Below are positions 8,453 through 14,472 of a DNA stretch of 26,558 bases, one piece after another. The position numbers and the translations under genes are program-made. The notes under the pieces were generated by a model. It was given only the letters and a program-made list of their open reading frames with translations, did not search any database and was not told where the DNA came from. Numbering within the stretch: position 1 is the first letter of the stretch; each line of letters starts with the position of its first letter. Source of the DNA: Sphingomonadales bacterium (GTDB lineage: Bacteria > Bacteroidota > Bacteroidia > UBA7662); contig VHAW01000008.1 of assembly GCA_016872225.1 (NCBI GenBank), positions 1-26,558 on the forward strand, in the 5' to 3' direction.

Positions 8453-9208
8453 TTAAGTAAAATTACGGGGAGAGCAGCCATTTGCGGAGGGCATGATGCC
8501 TTGGTCTGCGAAACTAAAGTACTGGTGTTGTGCAAAAATGAGATGATCAAGCACCTTGAGGTCCAAGAGCTTCGCCGCTGATTCGACTTTGAAGGTGAGT
8601 TCTCGATCGGCGTCGCTCGGTTGTAGATTTCCAGAAGGATGGTTGTGCATGAGAATGAGGCTGCTAGCTTGATAATCCAAGGCAAGTTTCAAGATGATGC
8701 GGGGATCAGCGGCCGTAAAACTTATGCCGCCTTCGCTGATTTGCTCAACTCCCAAAAGGCGATGGGCTTGGTTCAGCAAGGCGACCGCAAACACCTCATG
8801 TCCTTTGTGCAGAAACATGCTTTTGCAGCATTCGAACAGGTCCGAAGATCCTCGAATGGTCGGTTTATCTTCGGCCGGGGGTCTGAGTACTCGTCTGCCC
8901 AATTCCATGGCTGCGGCAATTTTAATCGCTTTAGCTTGACCAATACCGCTAAGCTGGGACAGTTGCTGGATATGCATTTGAGCAAGTATTCGGAGGTCGT
9001 GTCGGCACATTTGCAGGATTTGGGCCGCCAAATCAAGGGCCGAATGATGAATGGTTCCGTTGCCGAGCAGGATTGCCAAGAGTTCCCTGTCTTCCAAATT
9101 TGCCCGCCCATGACGGATTAATTTTTCGCGGGGCCTTTGTTCTGCTGGCAACTTTTTGATGTTTTGGCTAATTTCTGGATTTTTGCTCTGGTTGGAAGGC
9201 ATATACAT
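8453..9208 (-). CDS. radC: RadC family JAB/MPN-domain protein
   Basis: Two in-frame ATGs (9208 and 9202) are equally possible; the longer gives 251 residues. The N-terminal part has the RadC signature R-P-R-E-K-L followed by L-E-D-R-E-L-L-A-I-L-L-G, then a helix-hairpin-helix (LSGIGQAKAIKI). The C-terminal MPN/JAB domain carries the metal site HNHPSGNLQPSDAD (His188, His190, Asp199 from the 9208 start), with the upstream Glu138 in GHEVF. JAB proteins are zinc-dependent, but RadC has no proven enzymatic role; the old link to DNA repair in E. coli was withdrawn. The start codon lies only 4-11 bp past the U-tract of the rpsT terminator. The gene therefore either relies on read-through or antitermination, or has a promoter hidden in that hairpin. 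Confidence 0.92.
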   Translation of the reverse strand: MYMPSNQSKNPEISQNIKKLPAEQRPREKLIRHGRANLEDRELLAILLGNGTIHHSALDLAAQILQMCRHDLRILAQMHIQQLSQLSGIGQAKAIKIAAAMELGRRVLRPPAEDKPTIRGSSDLFECCKSMFLHKGHEVFAVALLNQAHRLLGVEQISEGGISFTAADPRIILKLALDYQASSLILMHNHPSGNLQPSDADRELTFKVESAAKLLDLKVLDHLIFAQHQYFSFADQGIMPSANGCSPRNFT

Positions 9209-9212
9209 CCAC

Positions 9213-9245
9213 AAAAAAAACCCGACTCCTCGCAGAGCCGGGTTT
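9213..9245 (-). terminator. Intrinsic terminator after rpsT
   Basis: Read on the minus strand, AAACCCG pairs with CGGGTTT. One A/C mismatch follows, then an inner CTC/GAG pairing, with a six-base loop. The stem runs straight into eight T residues (complement of 9213-9220). It lies 31 bp downstream of the rpsT stop and ends 4 bp before the upstream radC ATG. The terminator stem shares bases with a second inverted repeat at 9241-9258. Confidence 0.88.
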
Positions 9246-9258
9246 AAGCGATTAAACC
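9241..9258 (-). promoter_or_regulatory. Inverted repeat overlapping the rpsT terminator (possible antiterminator stem)
   Basis: GGTTTAA and TTAAACC form a perfect 7-bp inverted repeat around a 4-base loop. On the minus-strand transcript this hairpin comes first. Its 3' arm supplies bases 9241-9245, which are also needed for the 5' arm of the terminator, so the two stems cannot form fully at the same time. This is the layout of an attenuator, but chance overlap of an A/T-rich arm is possible. No ligand-binding fold is recognisable upstream. Confidence 0.4.
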
Positions 9259-9275
9259 GTAATGTTTAGGGGGGC

Positions 9276-9530
9276 CTAGCCTAGCGAGGCCACCTTACGG
9301 GCAAGTTGAGACTTCTGTCTGGCCGCTTTGTTAGCGTGGATAATATGTTTCTTGGCCAATTTATCGATGCGGGAAATAACCGAAGGCAGCATTTGACGAG
9401 CCTCTTCCCTCATGGTCAAAGCTCTCAATTTTTTGATCATGGTTTTGGTGGTCTTAAGCTGATACCGATTACGTAACCTTCGGACCGCTGTTTGTCGAAT
9501 TCGCTTGATGGCAGAGTCGTGATTGGCCAT
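9276..9530 (-). CDS. rpsT: 30S ribosomal protein S20
   Basis: An 84-residue, highly basic protein from the ATG at 9530, beginning MANHDSAIKRIRQT. This matches the S20 N-terminus (M-A-N-x-x-S-A-x-K-R-I-R), and the length is normal for S20. The sequence continues as the expected long helices rich in Lys, Arg and Ala (MIKKLRALTM, IDKLAKKHIIHANKAARQKS). S20 binds 16S rRNA early in small-subunit assembly. A TAAATTTG box on the minus strand (9568-9561) lies about 30 bp upstream of the ATG, suggesting a short leader, and a strong intrinsic terminator follows the gene. It is divergent from the DUF4920 lipoprotein gene. Confidence 0.97.
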   Translation of the reverse strand: MANHDSAIKRIRQTAVRRLRNRYQLKTTKTMIKKLRALTMREEARQMLPSVISRIDKLAKKHIIHANKAARQKSQLARKVASLG

Positions 9531-9560
9531 ATTGGGGGTGTTTGTTGATTTACAGGGTCG

Positions 9561-9568
9561 CAAATTTA
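9561..9568 (-). promoter_or_regulatory. Putative -7 box of the rpsT promoter
   Basis: The minus strand reads TAAATTTG, an exact fit to the Bacteroidota -7 consensus TAnnTTTG, 30 bp upstream of the rpsT ATG. A well-spaced -33 element is not obvious; TTTG on the minus strand at 9583-9580 is only 11 bp away. Confidence 0.45.
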
Positions 9569-9571
9569 CGG

Positions 9572-9603
9572 ATTTTGCCCAAATAACCCTAATTTTGCCC
9601 AAA
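9572..9603. repeat. Direct repeat of a palindrome-like 12-mer in the rpsT/DUF4920 divergent promoter region
   Basis: ATTTTGCCCAAA occurs at 9572-9583 and again, identically, at 9592-9603. The copies are 20 bp apart start to start, about two helical turns. Each copy is itself nearly palindromic (TTTTG-CC-CAAA). The second copy overlaps the putative -7 box of the DUF4920 gene. This is operator-like geometry, but the regulator is unknown. Confidence 0.5.
9590..9597 (+). promoter_or_regulatory. Putative -7 box of the DUF4920 lipoprotein promoter
   Basis: TAATTTTG fits the Bacteroidota TAnnTTTG consensus and ends 14 bp before the ATG at 9612, leaving a leader of only a few bases. No good -33 element is seen at the expected 17-23 bp spacing; a TTTG at 9574-9577 is 12 bp away. 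Confidence 0.4.
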
Positions 9604-9611
9604 AATTTGAC

Positions 9612-10115
9612 ATGAATATTCGGATAAATCTTTCTGATAAAGCTCTGGTCACTTTGTTTTTCGCTTTTTGGGTCTTGTGGGCCGGGGTTTCCTGCCAAAA
9701 TGGCACGAAGTTTGACGACTCCCAATGGGACTATTTTGGTGATTCCATCAGCTTGGAAGGCGCTACGGACGTTTCCGAGCTTCCCAGCTTGATGGAAGGC
9801 AAACAAATAGCTGAGTTTAAGTTATCCGGGACGATTCAGGAATGTTGCCAAAAGAAAGGCTGTTGGATGAAGCTTGATATGGGGAACGGCCAAATGCTTA
9901 GGGTAGGTTTCAAGGACTATGCCTTCTTTATGCCCTTGGAGTCGACCGGTTCCAAAATTATTATGCAGGGCATGGCCACTTACGATACTACTACGGTAGA
10001 AGCCTTGCGGCATTATGCGGAAGATGCGGGCAAAAGCAAAGATGAAATCGCGGCTATCACCGAGCCGGAAGTGGAATTGGTTTTTGAAGCAAGCGGTGTG
10101 AGGTTGCGCAAGTAA
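9612..10115 (+). CDS. DUF4920 domain lipoprotein
   Basis: A 167-residue protein from the ATG at 9612. A hydrophobic N-terminus ends in a lipoprotein-type site at Cys28 (WAGVSCQ), so it is membrane-anchored. The mature part is a DUF4920 domain: Y-F-G-D at residues 41-44, then SGTIQECCQKKGCWMKL with Cys78, 79 and 84, then M-x-R-V-x-F-K-D-Y-x-F-F-M-P and the closing V-E-L-V-F-E-A-S-G-V. The CxxxxxGCWM segment is the family hallmark and looks like a metal or redox site, but no function is established. It is followed after 2 bp by a CXXCH lipoprotein gene, so the two are almost certainly one transcript. The divergent promoter region holds a repeated 12-mer shared with rpsT. Confidence 0.85.
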   Translation: MNIRINLSDKALVTLFFAFWVLWAGVSCQNGTKFDDSQWDYFGDSISLEGATDVSELPSLMEGKQIAEFKLSGTIQECCQKKGCWMKLDMGNGQMLRVGFKDYAFFMPLESTGSKIIMQGMATYDTTTVEALRHYAEDAGKSKDEIAAITEPEVELVFEASGVRLRK

Positions 10116-10117
10116 GC

Positions 10118-10606
10118 ATGTTTCAAAAGTCCTCGGTTTACACCGCTTTTTTGCTCGTTTGGGTCATAGGATTGGCTTTTTTGGGGTCTTGTTCAGGTTC
10201 TGGCGAAGTAATTTCTGATGGCGAACAAAAAACAAGCGTTCCCAATGACGCTTCATGTGGGGATCAAAAGGCAGCACCTAAAGTGGCTCCGATGGCTGTG
10301 TCGATGCGCGCCATGCTACAGCAGGCCGAGACTATGCGAACCTTTTTGATTTCCGATTCCGCGAAGACCGGTGCACCACCCGTATGGGCGCCTATGCCCT
10401 TTGAAAAGCAGACCCCCACCGATTCCAATGTCGTCACCCCAGATTTCCTTCGAAGGGCTGCAGATTACCATAAAGCCTTTGACCTTGTGGTCCGAGAACC
10501 AACCCCGGATCATTTCAATGCGGTGGTTGCACAGTGTGTGCAATGCCACGAGTCCAATTGCCCGGGTCCAATTAAGCGAATAAATCGATTGCGTATCGAT
10601 GCTTAA
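10118..10606 (+). CDS. Monohaem cytochrome c-like lipoprotein
   Basis: A 162-residue protein with a lipoprotein signal ending at Cys25 (FLGSCSG). Residues 40-110 are Pro-, Ala- and Ser-rich with helical stretches. Near the C-terminus lies a single haem c site, CVQCH (Cys140, Cys143, His144), followed by ESNCPGPIKRINRL. That C-P-G-P-I-K-R-I tail recurs in small Bacteroidota cytochrome-like proteins. The protein is shorter and less typical than a class I cytochrome c fold: the haem site is C-terminal, as in cytochrome c-prime-like four-helix proteins, and the upstream helices fit that. The ATG is 2 bp after the DUF4920 stop, so the two lipoproteins are probably made together. The electron partner is unknown. 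Confidence 0.75.
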   Translation: MFQKSSVYTAFLLVWVIGLAFLGSCSGSGEVISDGEQKTSVPNDASCGDQKAAPKVAPMAVSMRAMLQQAETMRTFLISDSAKTGAPPVWAPMPFEKQTPTDSNVVTPDFLRRAADYHKAFDLVVREPTPDHFNAVVAQCVQCHESNCPGPIKRINRLRIDA

Positions 10607-10667
10607 ACGTCTGGTGCAATTCGGATTGGAAATAGACTATTTCATAAAGGCTTTTTAAACGATAACC

Positions 10668-10684
10668 ACCGAATCCAATTCGGT
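10668..10684. repeat. Inverted repeat upstream of the zinc hydrolase gene
   Basis: ACCGAAT and ATTCGGT form a perfect 7-bp inverted repeat around CCA, 34 bp before the GTG of the next gene. A partial copy (CAATTCGG) also occurs about 57 bp upstream. No T-run follows, so it is not a good terminator; it could be an operator for the downstream gene. Confidence 0.35.
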
Positions 10685-10718
10685 TAGGGGTGTAGTTTGC
10701 CGACTCTTTTTATTTTCC

Positions 10719-11783
10719 GTGTCATTTTTCAAATGTTTTTCTTTAAAGGGTTTACAATTTACCGGAGATTCCTTCAGGAGGACTACGTGGGGGATGCTTG
10801 GAATTATGTTAGCCATTTTACCTAGCTTGGCTTGGGGCTGGGGATTTATGGCTCATCGCTACATCAATGAGTCGGCCGTTTATTTATTGCCACAACCTCT
10901 ACTGGGTTATATGCTTCCCTACAAGGATATTCTAAGGGATAGGGCTGTTTTGGCGGATCAAAGAAGGGCCTGGGATACGCAGGAAGCGGCGAGACATTTC
11001 ATTGATTTGGATCGATGGGGGGATTCGGTTTTCTATTGTTTACCACGTAACTGGAACGAAGCAATCCTATGTTACAGCGAAGATAGTTTGCGCGCCAGGG
11101 GGTTATTACCCTGGCATATCGAAAGGGTATATCGTTATTTGATTAATGCTTTTGCTCAAGGGGATGCAGGATCGGTTTGCCGCTATGCAGCAGATTTAGG
11201 GCATTATTTAGCGGATGCCCATGTACCCCTGCATCTGTGTTCCAATTATAACGGTCAATTCACTGGTCAGCATGGGATTCATGCTTTGTTGGAAAGTCGA
11301 ATTCCGGAGTATTTCTTAGGCACGATGCTTGTTCCCATGAAGCGCCCACATTGGGTACCCGATGTGCGCTTAGCGGTATGGGAAATCATTTGGGAAAGTT
11401 CTGCGCCGTTGCCAAGGGTATTTGATTGCGAGCGTCAGTGCCGAGCGAATGTCCCGACGCATTGGCAGGTTGCTCCCTTGAAGAATGGACAGCGGTTAGT
11501 GCGCAGAGAGTCAATTGAATTTGTTCAATGTTACGATCAATGTCTAGGTGGTCTGATGGGACAAAGGCTGTCCGCATCGGTAAGTAACCTTGCCTCTTGG
11601 TGGTGGAGTGCTTGGATTGAAGCTGGTCAGCCTGCAGGGCTGCGTTCCAAACCGCTTTCCCATTGGAAAGATATTTTGGAGGTGGATTCTATGAAGGGTC
11701 AAACCGTTGGAGTGTTGGTGAGTGATTCATTAGAGGGTACGCAACGCCATGGATCATCCCATGCCGGTTGCGAAGATTGGTGA
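10719..11783 (+). CDS. Secreted zinc-dependent phospholipase C / S1-P1 nuclease-like protein
   Basis: Up to 354 residues from a GTG at 10719; an in-frame ATG at 10794 gives a shorter signal peptide without basic residues, so the long form is kept with doubt. The signal peptide probably ends at AWG before Trp41. A full set of trinuclear zinc ligands is visible with the spacing of P1 nuclease: N-terminal Trp41 and His46 (W-x4-H), Asp80, His93 (HFIDLD), His162-x3-Asp166 (GHYLADAHVPLH), His172, and His188-x3-Glu192 (HALLE). The Trp is a ligand only if it is the mature N-terminus, which supports cleavage after Gly40. Family members cut phosphodiesters of phospholipids or single-stranded nucleic acids; the substrate here cannot be told. 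It follows the lipoprotein pair after 112 bp and probably has its own promoter (TAGTTTG near 10693 is a weak candidate). Confidence 0.83.
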   Translation: MSFFKCFSLKGLQFTGDSFRRTTWGMLGIMLAILPSLAWGWGFMAHRYINESAVYLLPQPLLGYMLPYKDILRDRAVLADQRRAWDTQEAARHFIDLDRWGDSVFYCLPRNWNEAILCYSEDSLRARGLLPWHIERVYRYLINAFAQGDAGSVCRYAADLGHYLADAHVPLHLCSNYNGQFTGQHGIHALLESRIPEYFLGTMLVPMKRPHWVPDVRLAVWEIIWESSAPLPRVFDCERQCRANVPTHWQVAPLKNGQRLVRRESIEFVQCYDQCLGGLMGQRLSASVSNLASWWWSAWIEAGQPAGLRSKPLSHWKDILEVDSMKGQTVGVLVSDSLEGTQRHGSSHAGCEDW

Positions 11784-11802
11784 GTATCTCTATGACTTAA
11801 CC

Positions 11803-12237
11803 CTAAGGCGTAATGCGTTCGACGCGTACCTTTCCAATGCCCTTTGTTGGTATTTCAATTTGTCGTGCAGCTTCAGGAGATAAGTCAATGAGGTGGGGCG
11901 AGGTTTTGGAGAGTCTGTCGTTGACTATAAGCTCGATAGAACATTGATTCTTGAGGCTGATAACCCTTACTTTGGTCCCCATCGGGAGAAATTTGTGGGC
12001 TGCACTAAGTTTTTTTTGATCATATATTTCTCCTGAGGCCGTGCGTCTTCCTTGAAATTTGGGAGCGTATACCGAAGCCGTCCCCGTCCAGGTCTGGATG
12101 TTGGATTTTGCAGGGTTTTGTTGGGGAGGAGCGATGCTTTGGTAGGAGGAATCTAAGTTTCGAAGGGCCGTGAGAGGAAGGCACAGCCCCAGGGTCAACA
12201 GCATTAAACTAGCCGCAGAAATTTTATGGATTACCAT
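11803..12237 (-). CDS. RlpA-like double-psi beta-barrel protein (septal-ring lytic transglycosylase family)
   Basis: A 144-residue protein with an N-terminal hydrophobic segment (about 8-24) that acts as signal peptide or anchor; no lipobox is clear. The RlpA domain spans about 48-143: TGTASVYAPKFQGRRTASGE, then LSAAHKFLPMGTKVRV, VNDR and HLIDLSPEAARQI. Glu70, His81 and Asp107 sit at the spacing of the residues implicated in Pseudomonas aeruginosa RlpA, which cleaves peptidoglycan glycan strands lacking stem peptides. The C-terminal SPOR domain of the classical protein is missing, so recruitment to the septum by denuded glycan is not expected through SPOR. It converges on the zinc hydrolase gene with 19 bp between stops and diverges from cvpA with 54 bp between starts. 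Confidence 0.87.
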   Translation of the reverse strand: MVIHKISAASLMLLTLGLCLPLTALRNLDSSYQSIAPPQQNPAKSNIQTWTGTASVYAPKFQGRRTASGEIYDQKKLSAAHKFLPMGTKVRVISLKNQCSIELIVNDRLSKTSPHLIDLSPEAARQIEIPTKGIGKVRVERITP

Positions 12238-12291
12238 ACTTCCAAAATAAGGTAGATTTTGTAATCTTTGATCTTGGCTGATTTGAAAGGA

Positions 12292-12777
12292 ATGACCATT
12301 AGCGAAGGGCTTTGTGCCATTGGGTTGATTTGGTCGATGTGGAAGGGTTATCGAGATGGCTTGTTTGGTGTGCTTTTTCAGTGGTTTGGGTTAATCTTTT
12401 CCCTGGTTTTTGTTTGGTTTATTCACCATGTAGCATGGTGGCCTACTTGGGGGGGTCAAGGGAATGGAGCGGAACAGGGTTCTTGGGAGAAATGGGGCTT
12501 TACGGTGGGCGTGTTGGTTGGGGTCCAATTGCTCCTTATGATCCTCAATTCGATTATTACAAGGTTTTTCAAGACCCTTGGCTTGGAGACCGCCTATCGC
12601 TGGGCAGGGGCGATTTTGGCATTTATGAAATGGACCGTGATTTTGTCATTGATTTTTTTCCTTGTGGATCAAATACCTGGAGGATTTGTGGTTTTGCAGG
12701 CTGCATTTCCCTTTAGTGCCGATTGGTGGCTTGCCATGGGTCAAATGATATGGGCAATTGCTTCTTCTGGTTTCTAG
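12292..12777 (+). CDS. CvpA family membrane protein
   Basis: A 161-residue protein from the ATG at 12292, preceded by GAAAGG at 12285-12290, one of the few Shine-Dalgarno-like stretches in the window. A TTG eight codons upstream is less likely. Four hydrophobic segments are visible at roughly 5-21, 25-43, 72-92 and 105-130. The first loop reads G-Y-R-D-G-L-F, the CvpA signature (G-x-x-x-G), and an A-x-x-F/M-K-W stretch precedes the last helix. CvpA was named from colicin V production in E. coli; in many bacteria it affects envelope stress tolerance, and its biochemistry is unknown. It opens the long plus-strand run. A seven-G tract lies in codons near 12449-12455. Confidence 0.82.
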   Translation: MTISEGLCAIGLIWSMWKGYRDGLFGVLFQWFGLIFSLVFVWFIHHVAWWPTWGGQGNGAEQGSWEKWGFTVGVLVGVQLLLMILNSIITRFFKTLGLETAYRWAGAILAFMKWTVILSLIFFLVDQIPGGFVVLQAAFPFSADWWLAMGQMIWAIASSGF

Positions 12778-12861
12778 AAAATCATTAGGTCAGGTTTCTA
12801 GGATATACGGTTTGGGGACTTAAGAAATTATTATTAAAGTATTAAGGGTAACAGTTTCGCA

Positions 12862-13458
12862 ATGGCAAAGTTTCTGTTGATCGATAATAGGGATTCATTT
12901 ACCTACAATTTGCTGGCCTGGGTTCTGCGAGAAGGTCACGAATGCCGTGTGGTGACCTGTGATCATTCATTTGGGTCCGTTTATGAGGAGGCTTGGGATG
13001 CAGCAATCCTTGGACCTGGCCCCGGAACACCTGCCGAGGCCGGGTGGTTGATGGAATTCACTGCAAGATTCGTTGATACCAAGCCCATTTTAGGGATTTG
13101 CCTGGGGCATCAAGCCTTGGGTATCCATTATGGAGCATCGCTGGTCCAAGCATTAAGGCCCATGCACGGCAAAACAAGCATTCTCCAGGTGACACCTCGA
13201 ATGGAGCAAATTCGAGAGCAAGCAGGGTGGCCACTCAGTGATTCTCTGCAAGGCCAGAAGGTAATGCGGTATCATTCGCTGGTTCTTGATCAAGTTCCTT
13301 CGGATTTTGAGCTTTTGGCAGTTGCCTCGGACGATCGATCCATTCAAGCGATGATTCATCGTCATAAACCAATATGGGGCTATCAGTTTCACCCCGAATC
13401 GGTACTTTCCCAAAGACCGGATTTACTTTTGAAGGTGTTCCTCCAAAGCTTGATTTGA
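12862..13458 (+). CDS. TrpG/PabA-type glutamine amidotransferase (anthranilate or aminodeoxychorismate synthase component II)
   Basis: A 198-residue class I glutaminase of normal length. It shows LIDNRDSFTYNL at the N-terminus, GPGPGTP (51-57), the nucleophile elbow GICLGHQALG with Cys80, H-G-K-T-S (102-106), Y-H-S-L and FHPESVL with catalytic His177 and Glu179. The enzyme hydrolyses glutamine and channels ammonia to a chorismate-using partner, TrpE for tryptophan or PabB for folate. Neither partner, nor any other trp or pab gene, is nearby. The choice between TrpG and PabA is therefore open; an isolated copy away from a trp operon leans to PabA or a dual-role subunit. The stop is 1 bp ahead of the nadK start, implying co-translation. 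A TACGGTTTG stretch near 12809-12817 resembles a -7 box with one extra spacer base. Confidence 0.88.
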   Translation: MAKFLLIDNRDSFTYNLLAWVLREGHECRVVTCDHSFGSVYEEAWDAAILGPGPGTPAEAGWLMEFTARFVDTKPILGICLGHQALGIHYGASLVQALRPMHGKTSILQVTPRMEQIREQAGWPLSDSLQGQKVMRYHSLVLDQVPSDFELLAVASDDRSIQAMIHRHKPIWGYQFHPESVLSQRPDLLLKVFLQSLI

Positions 13459-13459
13459 A

Positions 13460-14425
13460 ATGCCCAAGCCATTGAATACCCTGTTGGTTTACGCAAGACC
13501 ATCGATTGCTCTCAAACTGGAGGGATTGCAGAAACTTTTGGCCGCTGCCGAGGGCTTGCCGGTTGATTTGTGGTGGCATTCCAGTCTTAGTGAAATTCTT
13601 ACAGAGGTCTTTCCCGATCTTATACCTCAATTCTTTGATTCGGAAAATCCCTGCCCTGAGCCTATAAAGAGCAAAAAAGACCAGGCCTTGGTGCTAACCT
13701 TGGGCGGGGATGGAACCCTGTTGGACGGGGTGCAATTTGCGGTGGAATGGAACTTGCCGGTTTTTGGGTTTCACTTGGGTAGGTTGGGATTTCTGAGTTC
13801 TGCGGGAGGAACGGAGGATTTCCCAATGGCTTTGTCGGCCATCTTGAATGGGGATATTGAAATAGAGAAGAGGAGTTTGGTTGCCTGTCGTTATCCCAAG
13901 GCCCCTGAACGGCAAGGCCCCATTGACCCCAAGAGTTCGAATAATCTCCATAGTTCGACGGAATCGTCTGGCTTTGCATTCGCCTTGAATGAAATTGCCT
14001 TGCACCGCCAAGGTGCCGGACTAATGTGCATTACCTGCTATGTGGACGGCGAAATTTTGAACCATTACCAAGCCGACGGCTTGCTCATTTCAACCCCTAC
14101 CGGTTCCACAGCATATTCGATGAGTTGCGGAGGCCCCATAATCTTGCCTCGAAGCAGGGTCTTGTTGATCACACCCGTGGCCGGTCATCAATTGGGCATT
14201 CGCCCAATTCTCCTGCCGGATAACTGCAAATTGCAGTTGACTACTGCTCTTGAAGGCGGGCACTGTCAACTGATGCTGGATGGTAAGACGATGGAATGGA
14301 ATGGTTATGGTGTCTTGGAGGTTCACCGATATGATAAAACCTTGGCATTGGCTCGTTTAAATGGCTTTTCGGATTTTCAACCCTTGAAGAACAAACTGCT
14401 GTGGGGTTTGGATATGCGGGGTTGA
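13460..14425 (+). CDS. nadK: NAD kinase
   Basis: A 321-residue protein. Motifs in order are LGGDGTLL (GGDGT at 82-86, with the catalytic Asp84), an F-H-L-G-R-L-G-F-L loop, ALNEIALHR (Asn177-Glu178) and YQADGLLISTPTGSTAYS (203-220), which holds the NAD-binding Asp206 and the Gly-rich turn. It makes NADP from NAD using ATP or polyphosphate in the cytoplasm. Compared with the usual ~290 residues there is an insertion of about 25 hydrophilic residues at 146-171 (rich in Pro, Ser, Asn), just before the N-E motif, probably a surface loop. It starts 1 bp after the glutaminase stop and leads into the porG-like genes after 47 bp. nadK next to DUF6089 and uppS is a familiar Bacteroidota order. Confidence 0.95.
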   Translation: MPKPLNTLLVYARPSIALKLEGLQKLLAAAEGLPVDLWWHSSLSEILTEVFPDLIPQFFDSENPCPEPIKSKKDQALVLTLGGDGTLLDGVQFAVEWNLPVFGFHLGRLGFLSSAGGTEDFPMALSAILNGDIEIEKRSLVACRYPKAPERQGPIDPKSSNNLHSSTESSGFAFALNEIALHRQGAGLMCITCYVDGEILNHYQADGLLISTPTGSTAYSMSCGGPIILPRSRVLLITPVAGHQLGIRPILLPDNCKLQLTTALEGGHCQLMLDGKTMEWNGYGVLEVHRYDKTLALARLNGFSDFQPLKNKLLWGLDMRG

Positions 14426-14472
14426 TTTTGTGTTTTTTTGAGGTATTTTCGCCTTTTAGCTAAAATAATGGC

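Noticed and set aside
12312..12716. A 134-codon frame on the plus strand overlapping cvpA
   Set aside because: It is a shifted reading of cvpA. The CvpA frame has the expected four membrane segments and signature, while this one lacks any coherent pattern.
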